From the NCBI RefSeq assembly GCF_036421855.1, contig NZ_JAZGOK010000002.1: a DNA stretch of 64,000 bases; one strand, 5' to 3'. This stretch comes from Georgenia_B sunbinii. Its GTDB lineage: Bacteria > Actinomycetota > Actinomycetes > Actinomycetales > Actinomycetaceae. Positions 6,597-15,315 of this stretch are shown one piece after another. The translations under genes and the position numbers were made by a program. Numbering within the stretch: the stretch's first letter is position 1; each line of letters opens with the position of its first letter. The notes under the pieces were generated by a model, which saw nothing but the letters and a program-made list of their open reading frames with translations, was not told where the DNA came from and ran no database searches.

Positions 6597-8911
6597 CGGG
6601 CCTGCTCAGCGTCGCGTGCTGCGCGGGCACCGGTCGTGCGGTAGACGTCGAACACGCCGTCGATCCGGCGCACCGCGGACAGCACGTGGCCCAGGTGGGA
6701 GGGCTCGGCCATCTCGAAGACGAACTTCGACAGTGCCACCCGGTCGCGGCTGGTCTGCACCGTCGCCGAGAGAATGTTGACGTGGTTGTCCGACAGCACC
6801 CGGGTGACGTCGGACAGCAGCCCGGCCCGGTCCAGCGCCTCGACCTGGATCTGCACGAGGAACGAGCTCTGGGAGTGCGAGGCCCACGCGACGTCGACGA
6901 TCCGCTCGGGCTCGTGGCGCAGGCTCTCGAGGTTGGCGCAGTCCGACCGGTGCACCGAGACTCCCGAGCCGCGGGTGATGAAGCCGACGATGTCGTCGCC
7001 GGGCACCGGCGTGCAGCACCGGGCGAGCTTGACCCACAGGTCGCCGGGCGCCATGCCGTTGACGGTGACGCCCGGGTCGCCGCCACGCGCGCGGGGTCGC
7101 TGCTCGCCGGGCATGGTCGCCTCGGCGAGGTCTTCCTCGGTGGCCGACTCGCCGCCCATCGACTGGACGAGCCGCTGGACGACCGTCGTCGCCGCCACGT
7201 TGCTCTCACCGACCGCCGCGTAGAGCGCGGAGACATCGGCGTAACGCATCTCGTGAGCGAGTGCGGTGAGCGTTCCGTGGGACATCAGCCGCTGGATGGG
7301 CAGGTTCTGCTTGCGCATCGCCTTGGCGATGAGCCCCTTGCCGGCCTCGACCGCCTCCTCGCGGCGCTCCTTGGTGAACCACGCCCGGATCTTGTTCCGT
7401 GCCCGGGGGCTGGTGACGAAGTCCAGCCAGTCCCGGCTCGGGCCGGCGCTCTCGGACTTGGAGGTGAAGACCTCCACCGTGTCGCCGTTCTCCAGCGGCG
7501 AGGACAACGGCACCAGTCGCCCGTTGACCCTGGCTCCCACGGTCCGGTGCCCGACCTCGGTATGGACGGCGTAGGCGAAGTCGACGGGCGTCGCGCCCGG
7601 CGCCAGCGCCATGACGTCGCCCTTCGGCGTGAACACGTAGACCTGCGAGCCGGAGATCTCGAACCTCAGCGAGTCGAGGAACTCGCCCGGGTCGGACGTC
7701 TCGCGCTGCCAGTCGACCAGCTGGCGCAGCCAGCTCATGTCCGAGCTGTCGATCGACTCGGTGTCCCGGCCGCTCCGGCTCTCGCGGGCAACCTCCTTGT
7801 ACTTCCAGTGCGCCGCGACGCCGTACTCCGCCCGGCGGTGCATCTCGTGGGTGCGGATCTGGATCTCGACCGGCTTGCCACCCGGGCCGATGACAGTGGT
7901 GTGCAACGACTGGTAGAGGTTGAACTTCGGCATCGCGATGTAGTCCTTGAACCGCCCGGTGAGCGGGTTCCACCTCGCGTGCATGGTGCCGAGCACGGCG
8001 TAGCAGTCCTTGACCGAGTCAACGAGGATCCGTACCCCGACGAGGTCGAAGATGTCGTCGAAGTCGCGCCCTCGCACGATCATCTTCTGGTAGATCGAGT
8101 AGTAGTGCTTGGGCCGGCCGGTGACCCTCGCCCTGATCTTGCTCGTCCGCAGGTCGGTCTCGATCTGGCCGCGCACAGTGGCGAGGTACTCGTCGCGCAA
8201 CGGCGCACGCTCGGTGACGAGGTGGACGATCTCGTCGTACACCTTGGGATAGAGCGTGGCGAAGGAGAGGTCCTCCAGCTCCCACTTGATGGTGTTCATC
8301 CCGAGGCGGTGCGCGAGCGGCGCGTAGATCTCCAGCGTCTCGCGGGCCTTGCGCTCGGCGGACTTCGCCGGCACATACTTCCAGGTGCGGGCGTTGTGCA
8401 GCCGGTCGGCGAGCTTGATCACCAGCACCCGGATGTCCCGTGCCATCGCGACGACCATCTTGCGGACCGTCTCGGCCTCGGCCGCCTCGCCGTAAGTCAC
8501 CTTGTCGAGCTTGGTCACGCCGTCGACGAGCAGCGCGATCTCTTCGCCGAACTCCGACCGCAGCGTCTCCAGCGGGTAGCCGGTGTCCTCGACGACGTCG
8601 TGCAGGAGCGCGGCGGCCAGGGTCGACGGCGTCATCCCCAGCTCGGCGAGGATGGTCGTCACGGCCACGGGGTGGGTGATGTACGGGTCGCCGCTCTTGC
8701 GCAGCTGGCCGCGGTGGGCCTTCTCGGCCACCGTGAAGGCGCGCTCGATCAGCGCGGTGTCGGCGCGCGGGTGGTTGGAGCGCACCGCGTGCAGCACCGG
8801 CTCGATCGCGGGTGAGACCGCCGGTGTGCGGCTGGCGAGCAGCGAGAAGCGCGACCGCATCCGCGGTGCCCGGGCATCCGCCGCCGCGCCGGTCGTCGTC
8901 TCCTCAGCCAT
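6593..8911 (-). CDS. relA: Bifunctional (p)ppGpp synthetase/hydrolase
   Basis: Makes and degrades the alarmone (p)ppGpp in the stringent response; 772 residues, full length. The N-terminal HD hydrolase domain has HDVVEDT at 104-110 and KLADRLHN downstream. The synthetase domain follows with RPKHYYSIYQKM and YQSLHTTVIGP. Then come a TGS domain (VYVFTPKGDVMALAPGATPVDFAY) split here as VYVFTPKG and PVDFAYAVHTEVG, and a C-terminal ACT domain in roughly the last 80 residues. Both catalytic halves look intact. The ATG is exactly six bases downstream of a TAGACT -10 box, so the mRNA is probably leaderless. It ends at the shared CTAG with the convergent small gene. Confidence 0.96.
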   Translation of the reverse strand: MAEETTTGAAADARAPRMRSRFSLLASRTPAVSPAIEPVLHAVRSNHPRADTALIERAFTVAEKAHRGQLRKSGDPYITHPVAVTTILAELGMTPSTLAAALLHDVVEDTGYPLETLRSEFGEEIALLVDGVTKLDKVTYGEAAEAETVRKMVVAMARDIRVLVIKLADRLHNARTWKYVPAKSAERKARETLEIYAPLAHRLGMNTIKWELEDLSFATLYPKVYDEIVHLVTERAPLRDEYLATVRGQIETDLRTSKIRARVTGRPKHYYSIYQKMIVRGRDFDDIFDLVGVRILVDSVKDCYAVLGTMHARWNPLTGRFKDYIAMPKFNLYQSLHTTVIGPGGKPVEIQIRTHEMHRRAEYGVAAHWKYKEVARESRSGRDTESIDSSDMSWLRQLVDWQRETSDPGEFLDSLRFEISGSQVYVFTPKGDVMALAPGATPVDFAYAVHTEVGHRTVGARVNGRLVPLSSPLENGDTVEVFTSKSESAGPSRDWLDFVTSPRARNKIRAWFTKERREEAVEAGKGLIAKAMRKQNLPIQRLMSHGTLTALAHEMRYADVSALYAAVGESNVAATTVVQRLVQSMGGESATEEDLAEATMPGEQRPRARGGDPGVTVNGMAPGDLWVKLARCCTPVPGDDIVGFITRGSGVSVHRSDCANLESLRHEPERIVDVAWASHSQSSFLVQIQVEALDRAGLLSDVTRVLSDNHVNILSATVQTSRDRVALSKFVFEMAEPSHLGHVLSAVRRIDGVFDVYRTTGARAARDAEQAR

Positions 8912-8917
8912 CCTGTG

Positions 8918-8923
8918 AGTCTA
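8918..8923 (-). promoter_or_regulatory. -10 box of a leaderless relA promoter
   Basis: On the minus strand TAGACT is followed by six bases and then the relA ATG, which puts the transcription start at or next to the start codon. No Shine-Dalgarno sequence is seen. Confidence 0.6.
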
Positions 8924-8945
8924 GGCCCATGCGGACCGCCACGCG

Positions 8946-8977
8946 GCCCGCTGGCTCTGCCCCACCCGGCAGCGGGC
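8946..8977 (-). terminator. Hairpin after apt
   Basis: GCCCGCTG (8946-8953) pairs with CAGCGGGC (8970-8977) just downstream of the apt stop on the minus strand. It would end the secD-secF-apt transcript before relA. No T-run. Confidence 0.5.
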
Positions 8978-8982
8978 GGGCC

Positions 8983-9522
8983 TCAGTAGTGCAGCACGCT
9001 GTCGAGCCGGTAACCGGAGATCCGCTCCCGACCACCGAGCGCGTCGAGCTCGAGGAGCATCGTCAGTCCGGCCACCGTGGCGCCGGCCGCCTCGACCAGC
9101 TCGATCGCCGCGGCCGCCGTCCCGCCGGTGGCGAGGACGTCGTCGATGATGAGGACCCGCGCACCGGGCGCTACCGTCTGCGGCTGGACCTCGAGGCGCG
9201 CGGTGCCGTACTCGAGGGAGTAGTCGACGCTGAGGACCGGCCCAGGCAGCCGACCAGCCTTGCGCATGGTGATCATGCCGATCCCCAGGGCGTTCGCCAG
9301 CGGCGCCGCGAGGATGAAGCCTCGTGACTCCAGCCCGGCGACCGCATCGATGGCACCGCGGTAGCGGTCCGCCAGCGCGGTGGTCAGGGCGGCGAACGCC
9401 GGGCCGTCGGCCAGCAACGGGGTGATGTCGCGGAACTGGACACCGGGCTCGGGGAAGTCCGGCACCACCCGCATGTGGGAGTCGAGCAGGTCGACGAGCT
9501 CGGGCGTCGGGAAGGCCGTCAT
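8983..9522 (-). CDS. apt: Adenine phosphoribosyltransferase
   Basis: Salvages adenine to AMP using PRPP; 179 residues, the usual length. The PRPP-binding motif VLIIDDVLATGGT is at residues 123-135, and the substrate-contact region GLESRGFI is near 63-70. The ATG overlaps the secF stop by four bases (ATGA), so it is translationally linked to secF. The secD-secF-apt-relA order is conserved in Actinobacteria from memory. Confidence 0.95.
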   Translation of the reverse strand: MTAFPTPELVDLLDSHMRVVPDFPEPGVQFRDITPLLADGPAFAALTTALADRYRGAIDAVAGLESRGFILAAPLANALGIGMITMRKAGRLPGPVLSVDYSLEYGTARLEVQPQTVAPGARVLIIDDVLATGGTAAAAIELVEAAGATVAGLTMLLELDALGGRERISGYRLDSVLHY

Positions 9523-10601
9523 CGCCGGCCCTTCTTGCGCCGCGGCTGGGCGCCCTGACCGCGGTGCTGGCCCGCGACGACGTCGTGCGGGGCAGCGACG
9601 GTCACCTGGAGGTCCTCGCTGCCCGAGGCCTTGCGGCGTCGCGCGAGGACGTCCTCGGTGTGCTCCTTGATCTGCGCACCCCGTTCGCGCAGCACGACCT
9701 GGAGCGGGGCGGCGAGGAAGACCGAGGAGACCGTGGAGACGAACATCCCGACGAACAGCGCCAGCGCGATGTCACGCAACGTGCCGGCGCCGAGCAGCAG
9801 CGCACCGACGAACAGGATGGATCCCACCGGCAGCAGCGACGTCAGCGAGGTGTTGATGGAGCGGATGAGAGTCTGGTTGATCGCGAGGTTCGAGCCCTCG
9901 GCATACGTCCGGTCGTGCTGCTCGAGCAGGTCGAGGTTGTTCTCCCGCACCTTGTCGAACACCACGACGGTGTCGTAGAGCGAGTAGCCGAGGATGGTCA
10001 ACAACCCGATGACGGTTGCCGGGGTGACCTCCCAGCCGATGAGCGCGTAGATACCGACAGTGAGCAAGAGGTCGTTGACCAGCGCCACGAGCGCCGCGGT
10101 CGCCATCTGCCAGGACCGGAAGTAGGCCGACAGCACGATCGCGACGAGCACGATGAAGATCACCAGACCCTGCAGCGCCTGCCGGGTGATGTCCTGCCCC
10201 CACGACGGACCGATGAAGGTCGAGGTGACATCGGTGACGGGGACCTCGTAGGCCTCGGCGAGTCCCTCGCGGATCTCGGTGGTCTGCTCGGTGGTGAGCT
10301 CCTGGGTCTGCACCCGGATCGCCCGCGAGCCGACGGTCGCCACCCGGGCCACCTCGCCGTTACCGAGGTCGGCGACGACGTCGTGGGCGGGCTGCTCCTC
10401 GACGTTCTCGGAACCGGTGATGGTGAACTGCGAGCCACCCCGGAACTCGATGCCGGCGTTGAGTCCCTTGACGAGCACGAGGAGCACCGAGATCACGCAG
10501 AGCACCAGCGCAATGGTGATCCAGGTCCGGCGACGCGAGACGAATGGGAAGGACCGTTGACCGGTGTGGAGGTCGTTGCCCAGCCCGGAGAGCTTGCTCA
10601 T
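9519..10601 (-). CDS. secF: Protein translocase subunit SecF
   Basis: Inner-membrane partner of SecD that uses the proton gradient to help SecYEG-dependent export. It has 360 residues. The first transmembrane segment is at about 27-45, followed by the SecF motif GIEFRGGSQF (49-58), an extracytoplasmic domain, and five further membrane helices including VIGLLTILGYSLYDTVVVFD and the VGMFVSTVSSVFLAAPLQ segment. The cytoplasmic C-terminal tail is long and basic (RRKKGRR). It overlaps secD by four bases upstream and apt by four bases downstream. Confidence 0.95.
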   Translation of the reverse strand: MSKLSGLGNDLHTGQRSFPFVSRRRTWITIALVLCVISVLLVLVKGLNAGIEFRGGSQFTITGSENVEEQPAHDVVADLGNGEVARVATVGSRAIRVQTQELTTEQTTEIREGLAEAYEVPVTDVTSTFIGPSWGQDITRQALQGLVIFIVLVAIVLSAYFRSWQMATAALVALVNDLLLTVGIYALIGWEVTPATVIGLLTILGYSLYDTVVVFDKVRENNLDLLEQHDRTYAEGSNLAINQTLIRSINTSLTSLLPVGSILFVGALLLGAGTLRDIALALFVGMFVSTVSSVFLAAPLQVVLRERGAQIKEHTEDVLARRRKASGSEDLQVTVAAPHDVVAGQHRGQGAQPRRKKGRR

Positions 10602-12463
10602 CGGCTTTCCTTCCGGTCGGTGCCTGCACTCGCGCCGGCGTCTGCGACGCCGTCGTCGGTGTCGTGCTGCTCATTCTCACGTCGTTCCGCGGCACGCCGC
10701 TCGGCGATGCTGCCGCGGCGCGGCTCGTCGGCGGGCGCAGGGTCCGGCACGGACTTCTTGCTCTTCTTCTTCGGACGGTCCGGCGTGGGGCGGCGCTCCA
10801 CCCGGCCGCGGCCGAGGTACACGGTGCGCGACACCCCGAGGCTCTCGGGGTTGAGCCCGGAGAGCTTGTGCCCCTCACCGAAGAACTTGGTGCGGATGAG
10901 CAGCTGGAGCAGCGGGTGGGTGAAGAAGAAGACGACGAGGAGGTCGATGAGCGTGGTGAGCCCGAGCGTGAAGGCGAAGCCACGGACCCCGCCGACGGCC
11001 AGGAAGTACAGCACGACGGCCGCCAGCAGCGTCACGAGGTCGGAGATGACGATCGTGCGCTTGGCCCGGTCCCAGCCGTGCTTGACGGCATTCTCCAGGG
11101 TGCGCCCCTCCCGGACCTCGTCGCGGACGCGTTCGAAGTAGAGGATGAAGGAGTCGGCGGTGATGCCGACGGCGATGATCAGGCCCGCCACCCCGGCCAG
11201 CGAGAGCCGGTAGCCCTGCAACCACGACAGCACGAGGATCGCGCCGTAGACGATGACGGCGGCGAGCACCAGGCTGCTGACCGCGATGAACGCCAGCCCC
11301 CGGTACTGCCACACGAGGTAGCCGGCGACGAGCACCAGGCCGATGAGGCCGGCGATGAGCCCGTTGCGGAGCTGCTCCGAGCCGAGCGTGGCGGAGATCT
11401 GCTCCTCGCTCTGCACCTCGAAGTTCAGCGGCAGCGAGCCGAAGTTCAGCTGGTTGGCCAGCGTGTTGGCCGACTCACGGTTGAAGCTCCCGGAGATCTG
11501 TGCCTCACCGTTGGGGATCACCTGGTTCATCCGCGGCGCGGAGATGACGAGGCCGTCGAGCACGATCCCGAACTGGTTCTGCGGCGGCTGCTGCGCCACG
11601 AGACGCCGGCTGGTCTCGGCGAACTCCGTGGTGCCCTCGCTGCCGAACGCAATGCTGACGAGCCACTCGCTCGTGTTGGGATCGATGCCGGAGGTCGCGG
11701 ACGAGACCTGGGTGCCCTCGACGTCTACCGGGCCGAGCACGAACTTGCCCTGCCCGTCGGAGGAGCAGGAGACGAGCGGCAGGCCCGCGTCGTCGTCCAT
11801 GCCGCCGACAAGGTTGGCCGGGTCCGTGCAATCGAGGGTGTACATGTCGTAAGCCACCTGCTCGGTGACCCAGTTGATGTCGCTGTTGCTCATCGGCTCG
11901 GTCGCCGGGGTGGTGGAGAGCTCTCCGTCCCCGTCCTCGTCGGCCGCCGCGAACGCCGGGTCGTCCGGCGCTGCGTCGGCGCCCTCGGACTCCTCGCCGG
12001 GCGCTGGCTGGGAGGTGTCGATCGGCTCGGGGCCGACCGCCATGAGCACCGGCCGGAACCGGAGCTGGGCGGACTGACGGACGAGGTCGAGGGTTGCCTC
12101 GTCGGGGTTACCGGGCAGGCCCACGACGATGTTCGCCGCGCCCTGCCGGGTGATCTCCGCCTCAGCGACACCGGAGGCGTCCACCCGCTGGCGGATGATC
12201 CCGATGGCCTGCGAGATGTCCTCGCTGGTGATCTCGAGGTCCTCGGTGGTCGCGTCCTCGTCGATCCGCGGGGTGAGGATGAGCTGGACACCGCCCTCGA
12301 GGTCCAGCGCCAGGCCGGGCGAGAAGCCGGGCTGGTCCTCCGGGTCGTCGATGAGCTGCTGGCCCAGGACGATGGAGCCGAACATGGCTACGAGGAGCAC
12401 GACGAGCAGGACGATCCTGCGCGCGGGTCGGGCGGTGGTCGCCAACGCGGTCTTCTCTCTCAT
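10598..12463 (-). CDS. secD: Protein translocase subunit SecD
   Basis: Larger partner of SecF in the Sec translocon; 621 residues. The first membrane helix is near 20-40, followed by the D1 motif LALDLEGGVQL, a large extracytoplasmic domain and five C-terminal helices (about 410-570) with ITADSFILYFERVRDEVREG. The extracytoplasmic domain carries an acidic low-complexity insert (about 150-190: EESEGADAAPDD, ADEDGDGE), which is longer than in E. coli and typical of actinobacterial SecD. The tail after the last helix is basic and may be disordered. yajC lies 43 bases upstream, giving the usual yajC-secD-secF order. Confidence 0.95.
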   Translation of the reverse strand: MREKTALATTARPARRIVLLVVLLVAMFGSIVLGQQLIDDPEDQPGFSPGLALDLEGGVQLILTPRIDEDATTEDLEITSEDISQAIGIIRQRVDASGVAEAEITRQGAANIVVGLPGNPDEATLDLVRQSAQLRFRPVLMAVGPEPIDTSQPAPGEESEGADAAPDDPAFAAADEDGDGELSTTPATEPMSNSDINWVTEQVAYDMYTLDCTDPANLVGGMDDDAGLPLVSCSSDGQGKFVLGPVDVEGTQVSSATSGIDPNTSEWLVSIAFGSEGTTEFAETSRRLVAQQPPQNQFGIVLDGLVISAPRMNQVIPNGEAQISGSFNRESANTLANQLNFGSLPLNFEVQSEEQISATLGSEQLRNGLIAGLIGLVLVAGYLVWQYRGLAFIAVSSLVLAAVIVYGAILVLSWLQGYRLSLAGVAGLIIAVGITADSFILYFERVRDEVREGRTLENAVKHGWDRAKRTIVISDLVTLLAAVVLYFLAVGGVRGFAFTLGLTTLIDLLVVFFFTHPLLQLLIRTKFFGEGHKLSGLNPESLGVSRTVYLGRGRVERRPTPDRPKKKSKKSVPDPAPADEPRRGSIAERRAAERRENEQHDTDDGVADAGASAGTDRKESR

Positions 12464-12506
12464 CGGTGGTCGCGACTGCGGTGGCGGTCGGGCCGTGCGG
12501 GGTAGG

Positions 12507-12923
12507 TCAGGCCTGGCGGCCGGCGTCGTCCGGGGTGTCGGTGCGCTCGACCGTGTCAGGGCGCTCGACGGGCTCCTCGGTGCTGGCGATCAGCGAGGAC
12601 GCGTCGTCCGGCACCTCGATCTGGTCGGCGTCGTCCTCGACGTCGTCGTCCTCGGCCACGACCGCGAAAGGCGGCTCGGTGACCGCGTGGATCGCCTCGC
12701 GCTTCCACATCGTCTCGATACCCGGGCTGGACTCGAGGGTGATGACGTCCCCGTCGATGTCGACGACGGTGCCGAAGAAGCCGGAGGCGGTCATCACCTG
12801 CTGGCCGAGCTCGAGGTTCGATCGGAGATCAGCGGCGGCCTGCCGCTGCTTCTTTGCCCCACGGGACATCAGCCACATCATGAGTGCGAAGACTGCGATG
12901 AGGATGAGGAACTCTGGTCCCAC
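12507..12923 (-). CDS. yajC: Preprotein translocase subunit YajC
   Basis: Small membrane protein that joins SecD-SecF; 138 residues. A single N-terminal membrane helix (about 3-20, FLILIAVFALMMWLM) is followed by basic residues (RGAKKQRQ) and the YajC domain (LELGQQVMTASGFFGTVVDI). The last third is an acidic tail. GTG 12923 is preceded by AAGGGAG and, about 37 bases further up, a TAGACT -10 box, so this is probably the first gene of the yajC-secD-secF-apt transcript. Confidence 0.92.
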   Translation of the reverse strand: MGPEFLILIAVFALMMWLMSRGAKKQRQAAADLRSNLELGQQVMTASGFFGTVVDIDGDVITLESSPGIETMWKREAIHAVTEPPFAVVAEDDDVEDDADQIEVPDDASSLIASTEEPVERPDTVERTDTPDDAGRQA

Positions 12924-12959
12924 GGTGAAACTCCCTTAACGACGGAACGGCAAGTAGCG

Positions 12960-12965
12960 AGTCTA
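12960..12965 (-). promoter_or_regulatory. Putative -10 box for yajC-secDF
   Basis: TAGACT on the minus strand, with AAGGGAG and a GTG start downstream. A good -35 is not evident. It lies right next to the ruvB terminator hairpin. Confidence 0.45.
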
Positions 12966-12968
12966 GGT

Positions 12969-12998
12969 GACCCACGCCCCAGATCGAAACCGTGGGTC
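12969..12998 (-). terminator. Hairpin after ruvB
   Basis: GACCCACG (12969-12976) and CGTGGGTC (12991-12998) form an 8-bp stem three bases after the ruvB stop. It would separate ruvCAB from yajC. Confidence 0.55.
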
Positions 12999-13000
12999 GG

Positions 13001-14020
13001 TCAGCCGAACAACGTGCCGTCGGCCGGGCGCGACAGCCCGAGGTGGTCATAGGCGGCCGGGGTGGCGACCCTGCCTCGGGGGGTCCGGCCCATGAGGCCC
13101 TCACGCACGAGGAACGGTTCGGCGACCGTCTCGACCGTCTCCGGCTCCTCCCCGACGGCGACCGCGAGGGTGGACAGCCCCACCGGTCCCCCACCGAACC
13201 GTTCGCACAGCGCCCGCAGCACAGACCGGTCGAGCCGGTCGAGGCCGAGCTCGTCGACCTCGAACAGGTCGAGGGCGGCGTGGGTGGCAGCGAGGTCGAG
13301 CACGCCGGTCCCCCTCACCTGGGCCCAGTCCTGCACCCGGCGCAGCAGCCGGTTGGTGATCCGTGGCGTGCCGCGCGAGCGGGTGGCCAGCTCGCGAGCG
13401 GCGTCGGCGTGGAGCTGGGCGCCGAGCAGCCGGGCGCTGCGGTGCAGCACCTGCTCGAGCTCGGCCGGTGAGTAGAACTCCAGGTGGCCGGTGAAGCCGA
13501 AGCGGTCGCGCAGCGGCGCGGGCAGCAGGCCGGCGCGGGTGGTGGCGCCGACGACGGTGAACCGGGGCAGCGTCAACGGGATCGCGGTGGCGCCCGGACC
13601 CTTGCCGACGATGACGTCCACCCGGAAGTCCTCCATCGCGAGGTAGAGCATCTCCTCCACCGGCCGCGCCAACCGGTGGATCTCGTCGATGAACAGGACG
13701 TCGTGCTCCTGCATCGAGGACAGGATCGCGGCGAGATCGCCGGCGTGCTGGACGGCCGGCCCGGACGTCAGCCGCAGGGCGCCGGAGACCTCCGCTGCGA
13801 TGATCATCGCCAGCGTGGTCTTCCCGAGGCCGGGCGGTCCCGAGAGGAGCACGTGGTCCGGCGCCGAGCCGCGGGCCTGGGCCGCGTCGATGACCAGCGA
13901 GAGCTGGCTGCGCACCACTTCCTGCCCGACGAAGTCCGTCAGCCGCTTGGGACGCAGCGCGGCCTCGGCCGCCCGCTCGAGCTCGTCGGCCTCCGCGCTG
14001 AGGACGTCATCCTCAGCCAC
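13001..14020 (-). CDS. ruvB: Holliday junction branch-migration helicase RuvB
   Basis: ATP-driven motor that, with RuvA, moves Holliday junctions in recombination repair. The call gives 339 residues, the usual size. Walker A GPPGLGKTT is at 61-69, Walker B IDEIH at 111-115, and GATTRAGLLPAPLRDRF, with sensor and arginine-finger residues, is near 160-175. The C-terminal winged helix ends with GRVATPAAYDHLG. The open frame continues upstream into ruvA; GTG 14020 gives the family N-terminus (AEDDVLSAEADELERAAEAALRPKRL split across the start) and overlaps the ruvA stop by eight bases. GTG 14032 is an alternative. Confidence 0.95.
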   Translation of the reverse strand: MAEDDVLSAEADELERAAEAALRPKRLTDFVGQEVVRSQLSLVIDAAQARGSAPDHVLLSGPPGLGKTTLAMIIAAEVSGALRLTSGPAVQHAGDLAAILSSMQEHDVLFIDEIHRLARPVEEMLYLAMEDFRVDVIVGKGPGATAIPLTLPRFTVVGATTRAGLLPAPLRDRFGFTGHLEFYSPAELEQVLHRSARLLGAQLHADAARELATRSRGTPRITNRLLRRVQDWAQVRGTGVLDLAATHAALDLFEVDELGLDRLDRSVLRALCERFGGGPVGLSTLAVAVGEEPETVETVAEPFLVREGLMGRTPRGRVATPAAYDHLGLSRPADGTLFG

Positions 14021-14612
14021 GGCGCGTGCCACCCAGCGTCTGCAGCGCGGCACGCAGGACGTCGGCGACGACCGGGGCGCCGTCGGTGTGGTCGTCGAGC
14101 ACGGTGGCCACGGCGTCGTCGGCGGCCTTGGCCGACCAGCCGAGCTGGACGAGGGCGTCGACGACGGCGGGCATGGTGCCGGCGGGCTGCGGCGGTGCGG
14201 TGGTCCCGTGCGGCGGTCCGAGCCGGTCGCCGAGCTCGAGAAGGATCCGCTGGGCACCCTTGGTGCCGATGCCCGGCACCTGGGTCAGTGTCTTGACGTC
14301 CTCAGCGACCAGTGCGCGCCGCAGCGCGTCCGGCTCGTGCACCGCGAGCATCGCCAGCGCCAGGCGAGGGCCCACGCCGGAGACGGTCTGCAGGATCTCG
14401 AAGACGTCGCGCTCGTCGTCGTCGACGAAGCCGAAGAGGGTGAGCGAGTCCTCCCGCACGACGAGCGACGTCGCGAGCCGGGCCGGTTGCCCGACCCGCA
14501 GCCTGGCGAGCGTGCCGGGGGTGGCACGCACGAGCATGCCGACGCCGCCGATCTCGACGACGGCGGAGTCGAGGCTCACCGAGGTCACGGTGCCGTGGAC
14601 GGTGGCGATCAC
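14013..14612 (-). CDS. ruvA: Holliday junction DNA-binding protein RuvA
   Basis: Binds four-way junctions and loads RuvB; 199 residues. The OB-fold N-terminal domain begins IATVHGTVTSVSLDSAVVE. Helix-hairpin-helix motifs are TVSGVGPRLALAML and QVPGIGTKGAQRILLEL (about 75-125), and the C-terminal RuvB-binding domain (DALVQLGWSAKAADDAV) follows. The start is GTG 14612 because AGAGGAAG lies just upstream and matches the family start; the frame is open further into ruvC. It lies 52 bases after ruvC and overlaps ruvB. Confidence 0.95.
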   Translation of the reverse strand: MIATVHGTVTSVSLDSAVVEIGGVGMLVRATPGTLARLRVGQPARLATSLVVREDSLTLFGFVDDDERDVFEILQTVSGVGPRLALAMLAVHEPDALRRALVAEDVKTLTQVPGIGTKGAQRILLELGDRLGPPHGTTAPPQPAGTMPAVVDALVQLGWSAKAADDAVATVLDDHTDGAPVVADVLRAALQTLGGTRRG

Positions 14613-14664
14613 GCAGCTTCCTCTCTGCCGGTCCCGGACCGGGGTGTACAGGTGTACGAACAGC

Positions 14665-15249
14665 CTAACCGCGACGTCGAGGCGTGGCGGTGCGACGCGC
14701 CGCCTGCTCGGCCGCGGCCCAGGCGCGCTGGGCGGCCGTAGCGGTCCCGGTGCCGCCGGCGGCGACGGCCGCCAGCCCGGCGCCCCGCCACAGCTGGCAG
14801 ATGGCCAGCGCGAGGGCGTCCGCGGCATCGGCGGGCTGCGGTCGCTCGGCGAGCCCGAGGATGCGACGGACCATCTCTTGCACCTGCGCCTTCTCCGCGC
14901 GCCCGGACCCGGTGACGGCGGCCTTGACCTCGCTCGGGGTGTGCAGCGCCAGCGGCAGCCCGGCACGGGCGGCGGCGACCATCGCGAGCCCGGCGACCTG
15001 GGCGGTGCCCATCACCGAGCTCACGTTGTGCTGGGCGAACACCCGCTCGACCGCGACGACCTCGACGCCGTGATCGGCGACCCACTCGTCGATGCCGGTG
15101 GCGATGGCCAGCAGCCGCTCCTCGGGGGGCTGGTCGGGTGCGGTGCGCAGCACCCCGACGGCGACGAGGCGGAGCTCACGGCCCGGCCCGCGCTCGACGA
15201 CGCCGACGCCGCACCTGGTGAGGCCGGGGTCGACCCCGAGGACGCGCAT
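14665..15249 (-). CDS. ruvC: Holliday junction resolvase RuvC
   Basis: Cuts Holliday junctions; 194 residues. The RNase H-like fold has its catalytic acids in MRVLGVDPGLTRCG (Asp7), VVAVERVF (Glu near 70) and DAADALALAI (near 145). The loop SSVMGTAQVAG is typical. The C-terminal tail beyond the domain is Ala/Arg-rich. ATG 15249 has GAGAGAG about eight bases upstream; GTG 15255 is closer than a ribosome-binding site allows. First gene of ruvC-ruvA-ruvB, separated from yebC by a strong hairpin. Confidence 0.95.
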   Translation of the reverse strand: MRVLGVDPGLTRCGVGVVERGPGRELRLVAVGVLRTAPDQPPEERLLAIATGIDEWVADHGVEVVAVERVFAQHNVSSVMGTAQVAGLAMVAAARAGLPLALHTPSEVKAAVTGSGRAEKAQVQEMVRRILGLAERPQPADAADALALAICQLWRGAGLAAVAAGGTGTATAAQRAWAAAEQAARRTATPRRRG

Positions 15250-15278
15250 GGCCACACTCTCTCAGCGACCTCGGACAC

Positions 15279-15307
15279 CGCGCGGACGCCACACCGGCGT
15301 CCGCGCG
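15279..15307 (-). terminator. Hairpin after yebC
   Basis: CGCGCGGACGCC (15279-15290), a 5-base loop and its perfect 12-base complement (15296-15307) lie nine bases after the yebC stop. It is the clearest terminator-like hairpin of this block, although no T-run follows. Confidence 0.7.
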
Positions 15308-15315
15308 GGAGGTCC

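Noticed and set aside
13001..14257. Longer RuvB start inside ruvA
   Set aside because: The extra residues have no RuvB similarity; GTG 14020 gives the usual length.
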